From Pedobacter steynii (GTDB lineage: Bacteria > Bacteroidota > Bacteroidia > Sphingobacteriales > Sphingobacteriaceae): a DNA stretch of 64,000 bases. A program made the position numbers and the translations under genes. Shown piece after piece: positions 7,866-16,965 of the stretch (positions within the stretch are counted from its first letter, which is position 1; every line of letters starts with the position of its first letter). The DNA lies in the NCBI RefSeq assembly GCF_001721645.1, contig NZ_CP017141.1, forward strand, positions 496,001 to 560,000, in the 5' to 3' direction. The notes under the pieces are model-generated. The model saw only the letters and a list, made by a program, of their open reading frames with translations. It was not told the origin of the DNA and searched no databases.

Positions 7866-8491
7866 TCTCTTTAAAATCTGTATCACATAGTTATGCCGGT
7901 CAAAAAGACATTGGTTTTAACGACTGGCAAATCAATGATGGGGAACAATGGCTGCTCCTTGGCGAATCAGGAAGCGGAAAAACGACCCTTCTTCATATCC
8001 TGACTGGTATTTTAAAACCTAAACATGGGGAAGTGCACATCAATAACACTTCCATTTACGGACTATCATCCAAAGATCTTGATCAGTTCCGGGGAAGAAA
8101 CATCGGTATCATTTTTCAAAGGCCACACCTGATCAAAAGCCTGAGCATCTCAGAAAACCTTGTTTTAGCACAAAGTTTTGCAAAGCTTCCTACAGATTTG
8201 AAACGTGTAAATGCAGTTCTTGATTCTTTAGGAATTGAAAATAAGAAAAATGCCTATCCTGACGAATTGAGTCAGGGGCAGTTGCAACGGGTATCTATAG
8301 CCAGAGCAGTGATCAATAAACCCGCATTACTGATTGCAGACGAGCCTACTTCCAGTCTGGACGATAAAAATGCCAGGATTGTATTAGATCTGCTGATACA
8401 ACAGTCTGGTGCAAACCAGGCCACCTTAGTGGTCGCAACGCACGATAAGAGAGTGAAGGATGCATTTACAAACACTTACGAACTATCATGA
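7862..8491 (+). CDS. ABC transporter ATP-binding protein (LolD/MacB-type)
   Basis: A 209-residue ATPase with Walker A GESGSGKTTL, signature SQGQLQRVSIARA, Walker B LLIADEPTSSLDD and the switch His in ATHDKRV. This places it in the MacB/LolD/FtsE group that pairs with FtsX-like permeases rather than with classical importers. It overlaps the 46-aa gene upstream and the permease downstream by 4 bp each, so it works with the permease at 8488. From context it probably energises a metal-related function. Confidence 0.9.
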   Translation: MISLKSVSHSYAGQKDIGFNDWQINDGEQWLLLGESGSGKTTLLHILTGILKPKHGEVHINNTSIYGLSSKDLDQFRGRNIGIIFQRPHLIKSLSISENLVLAQSFAKLPTDLKRVNAVLDSLGIENKKNAYPDELSQGQLQRVSIARAVINKPALLIADEPTSSLDDKNARIVLDLLIQQSGANQATLVVATHDKRVKDAFTNTYELS

Positions 8492-9681
8492 GCCCTTTAA
8501 AGATCAGCTGGAAGAGTTTATGGTCAAAACCATTGTCTTCCGCCTTAAACATTATGCTAATTGCTTTTGGAACGGGAATCCTGACGATTCTTTTATTGGC
8601 TTCCAATCAGATTGCACAAAAACTGGACAACAATTCCAAAGACATCGACCTTGTTGTGGGCGCCAAAGGCAGCCCATTGCAGTTAATCCTGAGTAGCATC
8701 TATTATATAGATTTTCCAACCGGAAACATCCCCCTGAAAGAAGCTAAAGAACTCTCAAGAAGCCCATTTGTAAAGAGAGCCGTTCCCCTGGCCCTGGGAG
8801 ATAACTACAATGGGACCCGGATTGTGGGAACAGACAGTAATTTTGTAGGCATTTATAAACTGAAAGTGCAAAGTGGAAAATTCTGGGAGAAAGACTTTGA
8901 GACCACTATTGGCTCCGCTGTTGCGGAAAGTCAGCATCTAAAAATCGGAGATACCTTTTATGGTGCACATGGCCTGACAGGCAATAGCGATGTGCATAAA
9001 AGTCATCAGTATGTTGTAGCAGGAATTCTGGAACCTCAGGGAAATGTAACCGACAACCTGATCCTAACTAACATCGCCAGTGTCTGGAAAATGCATGATG
9101 ACCATGAAGAAACTGAGGCACATGAACATGGTGACGAAGGTAAAGAACTGACCTCCCTGCTGATTCAATATCGTTCTCCAATGTCTGTAGCCATGTTTCC
9201 ACGTATGGTAAATGAGACTACAAATATGCAGGCCGCTTCTCCTGCTCAGGAAAGTACCCGGTTATTTTCTTTAATCGGCGTTGGGGTAGAGACCCTTCAA
9301 TGGTTTGCGGTATTGATTATGCTGATCGCAGCCATCAGTGTTTTTGTAAACCTGTACAATTCGCTTAAAGAACGTAAATATGATCTGGCCATCATGCGCA
9401 CACTCGGTGCTTCCAGAGGAAAACTATTTCTCATTATAATTGCAGAAGGAATTATCCTGACGCTTGCGGGCACCATAATCGGTATCGCTTTAGGACATCT
9501 TGCTTTACAGTTCATAGGGGCCTATCAGGAAAGCAGTCAGGCCAGGCTAAGCGGACTTATTTTCCTGAAGGATGAAATTTATTTATTTGTTGCTGGCTTA
9601 GCTATTGGTATATTTGCAGCTATCATCCCTGCAATACAAGCTTATCGTTCAAATATTTCCAGAATACTATCCAAAAACTAA
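8488..9681 (+). CDS. ABC transporter permease (FtsX/MacB-like) with His-rich insertion
   Basis: A 397-residue permease with one N-terminal membrane helix (about 15-40), a large periplasmic MacB_PCD-like domain, and three C-terminal helices (about 270-295, 315-345 and 360-385). At residues 202-219 the extracytoplasmic domain carries HDDHEETEAHEHGDEGKE, a His/Asp/Glu stretch typical of zinc-binding loops in ZnuA, ZIP and CDF proteins. Such a loop is not normal for LolC or MacB. Together with the neighbours it suggests metal handling. From memory, zinc-regulated ABC loci with a DUF3299 partner have been described in Vibrio (zrg genes). Whether it imports, exports or remodels the envelope is unknown. 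Confidence 0.8.
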   Translation: MSPLKISWKSLWSKPLSSALNIMLIAFGTGILTILLLASNQIAQKLDNNSKDIDLVVGAKGSPLQLILSSIYYIDFPTGNIPLKEAKELSRSPFVKRAVPLALGDNYNGTRIVGTDSNFVGIYKLKVQSGKFWEKDFETTIGSAVAESQHLKIGDTFYGAHGLTGNSDVHKSHQYVVAGILEPQGNVTDNLILTNIASVWKMHDDHEETEAHEHGDEGKELTSLLIQYRSPMSVAMFPRMVNETTNMQAASPAQESTRLFSLIGVGVETLQWFAVLIMLIAAISVFVNLYNSLKERKYDLAIMRTLGASRGKLFLIIIAEGIILTLAGTIIGIALGHLALQFIGAYQESSQARLSGLIFLKDEIYLFVAGLAIGIFAAIIPAIQAYRSNISRILSKN

Positions 9682-9724
9682 AAGAAATATAAAAACAGGC
9701 TCAGGGCCATAATTAAATACAAGC

Positions 9725-10165
9725 ATGATGAAACGAATAATCCTGATAGTTTTACTTTTTACTGGTTTTGCAGTTAAAGCACAACACAATCCTGATGATC
9801 AGATCTTATCCGACAACTGGGATGTGGTAGGCGGTGTTGATTTTAAAATTGTGAAAGATTCAGAGATGTATGCGGTATACACTCCCGAGATCAAAAAACA
9901 TGCAAACAAACCGTTTGAGCTGGAAGGGTATATCGTTCCCATCAAAGACGGTATGAAACAGACGAAATTCATGCTTTCTACGTTACCTATTAACCAATGC
10001 TTCTACTGCGGAAAAAACGGTGTTCCAATTATGGTATTGGTAGAAATGGCGGAACCGATCAAGTTCACTTATAAAACCATTGTAGTGAAAGGAACGCTGA
10101 AATTAAATCCAGGAAATGCAATGGACAATCCTCCGATTTCCCTGGTAAATGCAAAATCAATATAA
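9725..10165 (+). CDS. DUF3299-like secreted protein
   Basis: A 146-residue protein with a signal peptide (MMKRIILIVLLFTGFAVKA, then Q). The mature domain contains FELEGYIVPIKDG and, centrally, NQCFYCGKNG, a CxxC pair that could bind metal or cycle as a thiol. A segment resembling an OB-like small beta fold follows (VKGTLKLNP). DUF3299 proteins are commonly found beside MacB-like ABC transporters in zinc-responsive loci. It lies 43 bp after the permease and 2 bp before the Fur-family gene, so it is part of the same operon. Confidence 0.7.
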   Translation: MMKRIILIVLLFTGFAVKAQHNPDDQILSDNWDVVGGVDFKIVKDSEMYAVYTPEIKKHANKPFELEGYIVPIKDGMKQTKFMLSTLPINQCFYCGKNGVPIMVLVEMAEPIKFTYKTIVVKGTLKLNPGNAMDNPPISLVNAKSI

Positions 10166-10167
10166 TC

Positions 10168-10602
10168 ATGAGACTAGACCCCGTAAATATTTTAAAAGAG
10201 CACGACCTGAAACACACCAGACAAAGAGTTCGTGTGCTGGAAGAAATTGCTTTGGATACTGTAGCAATTTCACAGCCTGAGCTGGAGAAAAAGCTGGGTA
10301 AAGAAATCGACAGGGTAACATTATACCGGATTCTGAATACCTACGAAGATAAAGGTATTCTTCACCGTATTATGGATATGAATGGAACGGCAAATTATGC
10401 CATCTGCTCTTCTTCCTGCTCTGAAGATCATCACCACGATGAGCACGTGCACTTCAACTGTACCACCTGCACCAAGATCTATTGCCTTGAAGTGGTAGTA
10501 CCGAAGATAAAAATGCCCAAAGGCTTTACCGCAAAAACCGTAAACACAACTGCTTACGGTACTTGTGAAAAATGTAATGCGTTGTTGGAAAATCCAGCTT
10601 AA
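10168..10602 (+). CDS. Fur-family metal-responsive repressor, probably Zur
   Basis: A 144-residue protein with an N-terminal winged helix (HTRQRVRVLEEIALD, then DRVTLYRILNTYEDKGIL) and a C-terminal metal and dimerisation domain. Two CxxC pairs (C98/C101 and C133/C136) form the structural zinc site. The stretch DHHHDEHVHF at 87-96 supplies regulatory-site ligands. Unlike peroxide or iron sensors it is embedded in an operon with putative zinc genes and a CobW GTPase, so Zur is the likeliest subtype. It ends 10 bp from the convergent dipeptidase gene. It is the best candidate for reading the TTGCA-repeat operators; that link is inference. Confidence 0.85.
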   Translation: MRLDPVNILKEHDLKHTRQRVRVLEEIALDTVAISQPELEKKLGKEIDRVTLYRILNTYEDKGILHRIMDMNGTANYAICSSSCSEDHHHDEHVHFNCTTCTKIYCLEVVVPKIKMPKGFTAKTVNTTAYGTCEKCNALLENPA

Positions 10603-10611
10603 TTTACCTGC

Positions 10612-11682
10612 TTAGCTCCAGGCTTTGTAAAGGAAGTTAAGCCAGTTCTGGTGAAAAATATGGTTCAGGTCCTCCGCGGAATAACCTTTTGCGGAAAACA
10701 AGGCCACCATTTTCTGGAGATCTGAAATCGCATCCAGATCTAATGGGGATTGTTCCGTTCCAAAGGCGCCATCCAGATCCGAACCTATTCCGACATGACG
10801 GGCATTTCCTGCAAGCTGACAAATATGATCCATATTGTCCACTACTTTTTCCAGATTACAATTTGTGCTTTGCGGAGTGGATTGGCCCCGTACCCAATCA
10901 GGAACGAGCATCCAGGCATCCAGCGCTCCTCCAATCACCGCCCCACGTTCAATCAAAGCAAGGACCTGTTCGTCGCTATATTGACGATTATGGTCTACAA
11001 AAGCCCTGCAATTGTTATGACTTGCCCAGACCGGTCCGGAGAAATGATCCAGCGCCTGCCAGAAAGCATCGTCACAAAGGTGTGTGGCATCGAGAATAAT
11101 GTTCAGTCGCTCCATCTCCTTAAGTAAAGCCAGTCCCTGCTCTCCCATTTTCCCGGTAGCATCCGTTCCGTTAGCATACCGTCCTGGCCCATAATGCGCA
11201 GGACCTATTGCTCTTAACCCATATTGATGTGCTCTTTCCAGATAGCTGATGTCAACGATAGAATCCGCCCCCTCCAGACTCAGAATATATCCTATCGCCT
11301 TATTTATATTCGGATTTCCATCATTCCAAAATTCATAATGAGCTTTCAACTGAGCGGCATTACTGATCTGAACCATTTCTCCAGCTGCTTCCATCGTTCT
11401 ATACCAGGCCAGTTGTGCCTGTGTCTGCGACCAGGCCTGTTCCGGAGAATTCCAGCCGGGAATTACACTTCCGGGTTTCACATATCGGGCAATCTGTGTG
11501 GCAACCACAATACCGATGTTTCCATTCCTGAGTTCAGGAAGGGAAACGGTAGACCTTTCCCGGTCAGGCTTATCTTTCATTCCCTTTTCCAGGGCACGGA
11601 TCGCTTGCAGGGGCAACCTTAAATCTCTGTTCCATTCCATGGCATTCATACTGAGATCCAGGTGGGCATCTATTATAAACAT
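10612..11682 (-). CDS. Membrane-dipeptidase-family (M19) metallopeptidase
   Basis: A 356-residue amidohydrolase-fold enzyme. Zinc-site motifs of the renal dipeptidase family are visible: DAHLD near the N-terminus, LSLEGAD with the bridging Glu, LDATHLCD and ASHNNCRAF with the His ligands, and IGSDLDG. The family cleaves dipeptides, including those with a C-terminal D-residue. There is no signal peptide, so it is likely cytoplasmic. It is the last gene of the SusC-SusD-RidA-dipeptidase operon (24-bp gap to RidA), suggesting hydrolysis of an imported peptide-like compound. Confidence 0.9.
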   Translation of the reverse strand: MFIIDAHLDLSMNAMEWNRDLRLPLQAIRALEKGMKDKPDRERSTVSLPELRNGNIGIVVATQIARYVKPGSVIPGWNSPEQAWSQTQAQLAWYRTMEAAGEMVQISNAAQLKAHYEFWNDGNPNINKAIGYILSLEGADSIVDISYLERAHQYGLRAIGPAHYGPGRYANGTDATGKMGEQGLALLKEMERLNIILDATHLCDDAFWQALDHFSGPVWASHNNCRAFVDHNRQYSDEQVLALIERGAVIGGALDAWMLVPDWVRGQSTPQSTNCNLEKVVDNMDHICQLAGNARHVGIGSDLDGAFGTEQSPLDLDAISDLQKMVALFSAKGYSAEDLNHIFHQNWLNFLYKAWS

Positions 11683-11706
11683 AGGTCTTATCGGTTAAAT
11701 ATTTTA

Positions 11707-12174
11707 TTAATGTAATTCAAAAACAGCCTCTACTTCTACCGGGATATTATCCGGCAAAGAGCCCATACCTACTGCACTACGCACACCGATACCATTCTCA
11801 TGTCCCCAAACCGATGCAAATAACTCACTGCATCCGTTGATGATATAAGGGTGTCTTTCAAAGTCTGAGGTACAGTTTACCATTCCCAACACTTTGATCA
11901 CACGTTTCACCACATCCAGACTACCAAAGTTATTTACAATCGTAGACAGCATGGTCAATCCAACCTGTCGGGCAGCAAGTTTACCGGCTTCCATATCCAT
12001 ATCTTCCCCAATACGGCCGATAATAAGTGATTTATCAAGTTGTACAGGTCCGTGCCCTGATAAATATAAATATTTACCGTCTACTAAAAACGGTTTGTAA
12101 ATTCCTAACGGTTGCGGGGCTGGTGGCAACACCAAATCCAACTTCAAAAATGCTTCCTGGGCTGATAAATTCAT
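11707..12174 (-). CDS. RidA/YjgF-family protein
   Basis: A 155-residue trimeric RidA-fold protein of the longer variant that starts LDLVLPPAPQPLGIYKPFLVDG. The conserved Arg is present in GVRSAVGMGSLPDNIPVEVEAV. RidA proteins hydrolyse reactive enamine/imine intermediates produced by PLP enzymes during amino-acid catabolism. It is located between the SusD-like and dipeptidase genes (33-bp and 24-bp gaps), fitting breakdown of an imported peptide into amino acids. Confidence 0.88.
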   Translation of the reverse strand: MNLSAQEAFLKLDLVLPPAPQPLGIYKPFLVDGKYLYLSGHGPVQLDKSLIIGRIGEDMDMEAGKLAARQVGLTMLSTIVNNFGSLDVVKRVIKVLGMVNCTSDFERHPYIINGCSELFASVWGHENGIGVRSAVGMGSLPDNIPVEVEAVFELH

Positions 12175-12207
12175 GGTAATTGTTATAAAAATTGAGTATT
12201 AAATTAT

Positions 12208-13743
12208 TTATTGTTTGTCCCACCACACACGGGTGGTTAAAGTATTTGGACCCTGACGCGAAATGGCATCCTGGAAATTTTTAGCATTACTGGCACTTTC
12301 TGCATTCGGATAAATCAATCTTCTCGGAATGGTCCCTCCCGTTACATTCCCAGGGTAGTTTACCGGTATCAGTACCGGATAACCTGTCCGCCTCCAGTTG
12401 GCGAACACCTCATATTCATCAAGATACAATGCCGCCCAGATCTGGGTATGAATCTGCTCCATCTGCTGATCAAATGTTCCCGAATTGCGAAAAGGATGAG
12501 TGCTCAGATACTGAGTGATCTTTTCCGAAGAAATGGCATATGCGGACCCATACATTGCTGCATTATCAAATGATCCGGTAACCCCTTTAGTGAAAAACTG
12601 ATCCGCATCCCCCAGACTATTCCATCCCCTGACTGCAGCTTCTGCCAGGTAAAGGTTGGTCTCCGCACTTCCGAGAACCAATAAGGGCGCATCCAGTCTG
12701 AATACCGTATTCTGATTGGGCTCCGAATAAGTACCAAGGTCATTGGCAGAAGGTGCAGTACCTGTTCCATTTGGAAAACCTTTTTGAATCGCCGGATTGG
12801 GATCTTGTGTGGTTCCTACCCAGACCCCGGCATAAATACTTAGCCTTGGGTCGTTATTATTCTTCAGGTAACTGATGAACGTTGCACTTAGCTTTCCACC
12901 TTCGATATTATTTTTACCGAAAGAATTCGCAGAGAAATCCCTGCTTCTGGATTCCCTGGCCGTGGGGTTGCGGTTTAAATCCTGCGGGCCATCACTATAC
13001 CTCATCACCGCATTGTCTTCTTTATTCAAAATTACCCCGCCGGAAATCGCCTTTTTTACCCAGCTTTCGGAAAGCATAACATCCTTTTTCGTCAGCCTCA
13101 ATCCAAGCCGAAGCATTAATGAATAGGCGAACTTCTTCCATTTCAACACATCCCCTCCATAGATAAAGTCGTTGCCTCCATAAGAAGGTTTTGCCATATC
13201 CAGTCCGGAAGCCGCTTCATCCAATTCCTTCAGCATGTCTTTGTATATCGATTCCTGGGCATCGTATTTAGGCGTAAAATTAAGATTGGTCAGTCCTTTT
13301 CCAGCTTCACTGTAAGGTACATCACCATAAAGATCGGTGATCCTATGGTAAATATACACCCGCCAGATGCGTGCCACATTTAATTTATTTACTTCTGCAG
13401 GTGTTGTTTTAAGCGCTTTAATCACTTCTTCTATTTCGTTGACTGCGGTTGGATACCCATCTGTAAAGTAGGGTGCCTGATAAAAATCATTCGCAAAATA
13501 CTTATCTCCGATACCGGAAACTTCTTTATAGGTTGCGTAATGCTGAATGAAACCGCCGAGGTTTAACACACCGGTAAGGTAATAATTGTTGCTCATGGTA
13601 CTAAGCAAGGATTTAGAAAACAAAAATGCCGGTGTCGGCGTCGACAAAGAATTGGGATTCTTATTCAGATCGCCAAAATCTTTTTTACATCCTGATATGA
13701 CCAGGATCATCACCACACTTATAGAATATATATATCTTTTCAT
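12208..13743 (-). CDS. SusD-like outer-membrane lipoprotein (SusD-like_2 type)
   Basis: A 511-residue surface lipoprotein. It has a lipoprotein signal with Cys19 (VISGCKKDFGDLNKNPN), and the N-terminal mature segment is typical of the SusD/RagB group now split as SusD-like_2. TPR-like helices such as LYLAEAAVRGWN and the C-terminal WDKQ ending are visible. It forms the lid over the SusC-type transporter encoded 11 bp upstream. This subgroup often pairs with transporters for peptides or small molecules rather than polysaccharides, and no glycoside hydrolase is in the operon. Confidence 0.9.
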   Translation of the reverse strand: MKRYIYSISVVMILVISGCKKDFGDLNKNPNSLSTPTPAFLFSKSLLSTMSNNYYLTGVLNLGGFIQHYATYKEVSGIGDKYFANDFYQAPYFTDGYPTAVNEIEEVIKALKTTPAEVNKLNVARIWRVYIYHRITDLYGDVPYSEAGKGLTNLNFTPKYDAQESIYKDMLKELDEAASGLDMAKPSYGGNDFIYGGDVLKWKKFAYSLMLRLGLRLTKKDVMLSESWVKKAISGGVILNKEDNAVMRYSDGPQDLNRNPTARESRSRDFSANSFGKNNIEGGKLSATFISYLKNNNDPRLSIYAGVWVGTTQDPNPAIQKGFPNGTGTAPSANDLGTYSEPNQNTVFRLDAPLLVLGSAETNLYLAEAAVRGWNSLGDADQFFTKGVTGSFDNAAMYGSAYAISSEKITQYLSTHPFRNSGTFDQQMEQIHTQIWAALYLDEYEVFANWRRTGYPVLIPVNYPGNVTGGTIPRRLIYPNAESASNAKNFQDAISRQGPNTLTTRVWWDKQ

Positions 13744-13754
13744 CTGAATAATTA

Positions 13755-16700
13755 TTAAAATTTAACGCTTAAGTTCAATCCATAACTTCTGGTACGAGGC
13801 ACACCAAATTGTTCAATCCCCTGCGCATTTCCTGCGCTGAATACAGATTCAGGATCTACATTTGGTGTTTTCTTATACAGGATGAAAAGATTACGCCCTA
13901 CCAGAGAAAGTGTCGCTGAGCTTAATTTAGACAACATTTTCACTTTGCTTACCGGAAGCTGATAGCTCAACACAACCTGACGAAGTTTAATGAAGCTGGC
14001 ATCATAAACGAATAAAGAAGAGATATTTCTGAATCCATCGCCGTAATATTTTTCCAGCAAAGAAGGGTCTATAACCATGTCCACCGGCTTCCCGGATAGG
14101 TCTACTCCATTGATGGGTACTCCGGTATCTCGACCTTCAAGTGTCATTTTAGTTAAACCCATTCTTGTACCGTACAAATCTGTCCCGGAATAAAGACTTC
14201 CTCCGAATTTTCCATCAATCAATACATTCAGGTTGAATCTTTTGTATTTAAAATCATTTGAAAAGCCAACTGACCAGGGATGAACGCCTTGTCCAAGTTC
14301 TTCAAGAGGTCCTGGAACAGGTGTAGCCACTCCCCCGGAAACATTGTAGACTGTTTTTCCATTGGCATCCTGCAGGGCTCTTCTCCCCATGATGATGCTA
14401 TATGGACTTCCCACCTGGCTGTAGATATAGGCATATCCGTTTACCGCTCCCGCCATCACAATAGAATTCAGGTTTTCGGCAAGCTTCAGCACTTTATTTT
14501 TATTGTAAGCAGTATTTACACTCGTGCTCCAGGAGAAATCAGATTGGTCCAGAATCTTTCCGGTAATTAACAGTTCTACTCCTTTATTACTGATCTCCCC
14601 TACATTTAATAAAGCAGTACGATATCCCGAACCTGTAGAAACCGTAGTTTCCACAATGTCTTTTGTGGTACTTCTATCGTACCAGGCAAAATCTATCCCC
14701 AATCTGTTCTGGAATAAGGAAGCCTCAAATCCCGCTTCAAACGTAGTAGAAGTTAAAGGGCTCAAATTGGGATTCGGAATTCTGGTACTGGTGACCTGCT
14801 GCAACTGTTGCCCAAGGTGCCCATTCTGAATCATCGTATAAGAAGGGTTCAAGGCATAAGGTTCCGGTGTAGCACCACCTACCTGCGCCCAGGAAGACCT
14901 CAGTTTGGCATATTGAATCCAGGAAGGCATTTTAACCATTTGTGAAAGGATCGCACTCATTCCTACAGAGGGATAGAAAATGGTATTGTTCTTAGGTGCA
15001 AGTGTAGAAAACCAGTCCTGGCGACCCGTTACAGTCAGGAAAATCAAATTTTTATAGTCGAAATCTGCTGATCCGAATAAAGAAGAAGTTTTTGTTTTTC
15101 CGTAAGGATAAGTCTGATTTACCGTTCCGAGATTCGATATAGAATAAAAATCAGGAGTAATGAAGTCTTTTCCCTGAATGATCACCTCATCTCTGGTAGA
15201 AGATCTGTTATTGAACCCAAACAAGGCATTCAAAGAGAAATCTTTAAGCAGGTTTTGTTTATTATAATTGATAGTAGCTTCTGTATTAATAGTAGTCAGG
15301 TTGGATCTTTCCTCTTTCGCACCACCCAATGGGGTATATAAAGATCTGCTTGGAACAACTCCGAAATATTTGAAGTTGTTGTAATCCTGACCGATTCTTG
15401 CATTGAAAAACAATTCAGGCAATACGTTCAATTTCAGGTTTACCATGGATAAGAAACGATTTCTGGTATCGTTCTTTTCAAACTTATTGATTACAAAATA
15501 AGGATTACTGGCAATAGGAACGGGATTCCAGGCTACTTCATCTCCATTAGCATCATATCCGGGAGAAAGGTTACGGATGTCTATCGTATTCCCAATCAGA
15601 TAAGTTCCCCAATTCGGATTACCGTACGCATCATTTACCACTGTTCTGTTTTTAGCATTTTCAAGATTGTACTGCATAACTGCATCAATCCTCAGCCATT
15701 TGCTTAAAATGAGCTCGCCGGCAAAATTGAAAGTCTTTCTATTAAATTTGGTATTGGGTACAATCCCCCTGTTATTCATATCTGAAATAGAGAACCTTCC
15801 ATTAGCAGACTCATTTCCTCCGGTAAGTGCAAGTGTATTGGTAGCCGTAGTTCCGGTCTGATAAAAATTCTGAATGTTGTCTTTTTGTGGACTATAAGGT
15901 CTCTTTACCCCATCAAACTGAATTACATCAGATCCGTCCATTTTAGCTCCCCAGGAAGAGCGCCCGGCAGCAATTGCATCCGCCTGAGTAAGCGGTTTAA
16001 CTCCGTTTTTACCTGAACCATACTCGTATTGCCATTCAGGGCTTACCAAAGGTGATTCCATCGTAAAGGCAGAATTAAAATCTATACCGAGCCCTTTTTG
16101 CATAGCACCTCTTTTAGTTTTAATCAGAATTACGCCATTGGACGCCAGCGATCCGTACAAAGCTGCTGCGGTTCCACCTTTTAAAACGGTAATACTTTGA
16201 ATATCATCCGGATTGATTCCAGAAATCCCATCCCCCCGGTCTATATTCAAACCATTGGCAATTCCATCAGAAGTATACCCTTCGGTTTGCGGAAGACCTA
16301 ATAAGGTATTATCTATGGGCATATCATTCACCACATATAAGGGTTGATTATTGCCATTAAGAGATCCGTTCCCCCGGATAATTACCCTGCTGGAGCCGCT
16401 TGGACCCGTAGCCGTACTCGTCGCATTTACTCCGGCAACCTTACCGACAAGCGCATTGGCAAGGTTTGTTTCTCTGGCCTGAGTAAACTCAGTGCCTTTT
16501 ACTTCTGTTAAGGCATAAGCCAACGCCTTTCTGTCTTTCTTAACCCCCATTGCAGTTACCACAACCTGGTTTAAGGTATTCTCTTCCGCTACCGACAAAA
16601 CCACTTCAATCGTACTTTCATTATTTACGGGAACTTCTTTCCGTTTATACCCTACATAGGTAAAAATTAAGATTTGAGGACCATCCGGAATGCGCAGAAT

Positions 16701-16925
16701 AAAATTCCCGTTCTCATCCGTCTTCGTACCTGTTTTCGGATCTGATTTCAAAACAACAGACACCCCCGGAATGGAAAGCTGGTCGTCGGAGGCGGTTACA
16801 CGGCCTCTGATTTCTTTTATACGCTTATGGTAAGGTTTGGAGAAACGTTCTTTTGTGAAGGCCTGCTCTGAACATACCAATAGTGGTATAACCAGGATCA
16901 GGCATAAATGTAGTTTTCGAATCAT
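13755..16925 (-). CDS. SusC/RagA-family TonB-linked outer-membrane transporter
   Basis: A 1056-residue protein. After a signal peptide there is a carboxypeptidase-regulatory-like domain (about 38-115, IRGRVTASDDQLSIPGVSVVLK), then the TonB-dependent plug (about 120-255, including LNQVVVTAMGVKKDRKALAYAL and IQSITVLKGGTAAALYG). The rest is a 22-strand barrel ending LNLSVKF with a terminal Phe. It has no STN domain, so it probably lacks FecR/ECF signalling. It is the first gene of a four-gene operon with a TTGCA-repeat operator upstream. The substrate is not defined by sequence; the operon suggests a peptide or metal-binding peptide. Confidence 0.93.
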   Translation of the reverse strand: MIRKLHLCLILVIPLLVCSEQAFTKERFSKPYHKRIKEIRGRVTASDDQLSIPGVSVVLKSDPKTGTKTDENGNFILRIPDGPQILIFTYVGYKRKEVPVNNESTIEVVLSVAEENTLNQVVVTAMGVKKDRKALAYALTEVKGTEFTQARETNLANALVGKVAGVNATSTATGPSGSSRVIIRGNGSLNGNNQPLYVVNDMPIDNTLLGLPQTEGYTSDGIANGLNIDRGDGISGINPDDIQSITVLKGGTAAALYGSLASNGVILIKTKRGAMQKGLGIDFNSAFTMESPLVSPEWQYEYGSGKNGVKPLTQADAIAAGRSSWGAKMDGSDVIQFDGVKRPYSPQKDNIQNFYQTGTTATNTLALTGGNESANGRFSISDMNNRGIVPNTKFNRKTFNFAGELILSKWLRIDAVMQYNLENAKNRTVVNDAYGNPNWGTYLIGNTIDIRNLSPGYDANGDEVAWNPVPIASNPYFVINKFEKNDTRNRFLSMVNLKLNVLPELFFNARIGQDYNNFKYFGVVPSRSLYTPLGGAKEERSNLTTINTEATINYNKQNLLKDFSLNALFGFNNRSSTRDEVIIQGKDFITPDFYSISNLGTVNQTYPYGKTKTSSLFGSADFDYKNLIFLTVTGRQDWFSTLAPKNNTIFYPSVGMSAILSQMVKMPSWIQYAKLRSSWAQVGGATPEPYALNPSYTMIQNGHLGQQLQQVTSTRIPNPNLSPLTSTTFEAGFEASLFQNRLGIDFAWYDRSTTKDIVETTVSTGSGYRTALLNVGEISNKGVELLITGKILDQSDFSWSTSVNTAYNKNKVLKLAENLNSIVMAGAVNGYAYIYSQVGSPYSIIMGRRALQDANGKTVYNVSGGVATPVPGPLEELGQGVHPWSVGFSNDFKYKRFNLNVLIDGKFGGSLYSGTDLYGTRMGLTKMTLEGRDTGVPINGVDLSGKPVDMVIDPSLLEKYYGDGFRNISSLFVYDASFIKLRQVVLSYQLPVSKVKMLSKLSSATLSLVGRNLFILYKKTPNVDPESVFSAGNAQGIEQFGVPRTRSYGLNLSVKF

Positions 16926-16965
16926 GTTTGGTTTAGGTTAGGTCTTTGGTTCGGTTTGTTGAATT

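Noticed and set aside
7862..9681. LolCDE lipoprotein export complex
   Set aside because: The ATPase resembles LolD, but there is a single permease with a His-rich insert and metal-related neighbours; a lipoprotein-export role is not supported.
10689..11099. Long plus-strand frames opposite the M19 dipeptidase
   Set aside because: They are antisense shadows of a gene with clear catalytic motifs.
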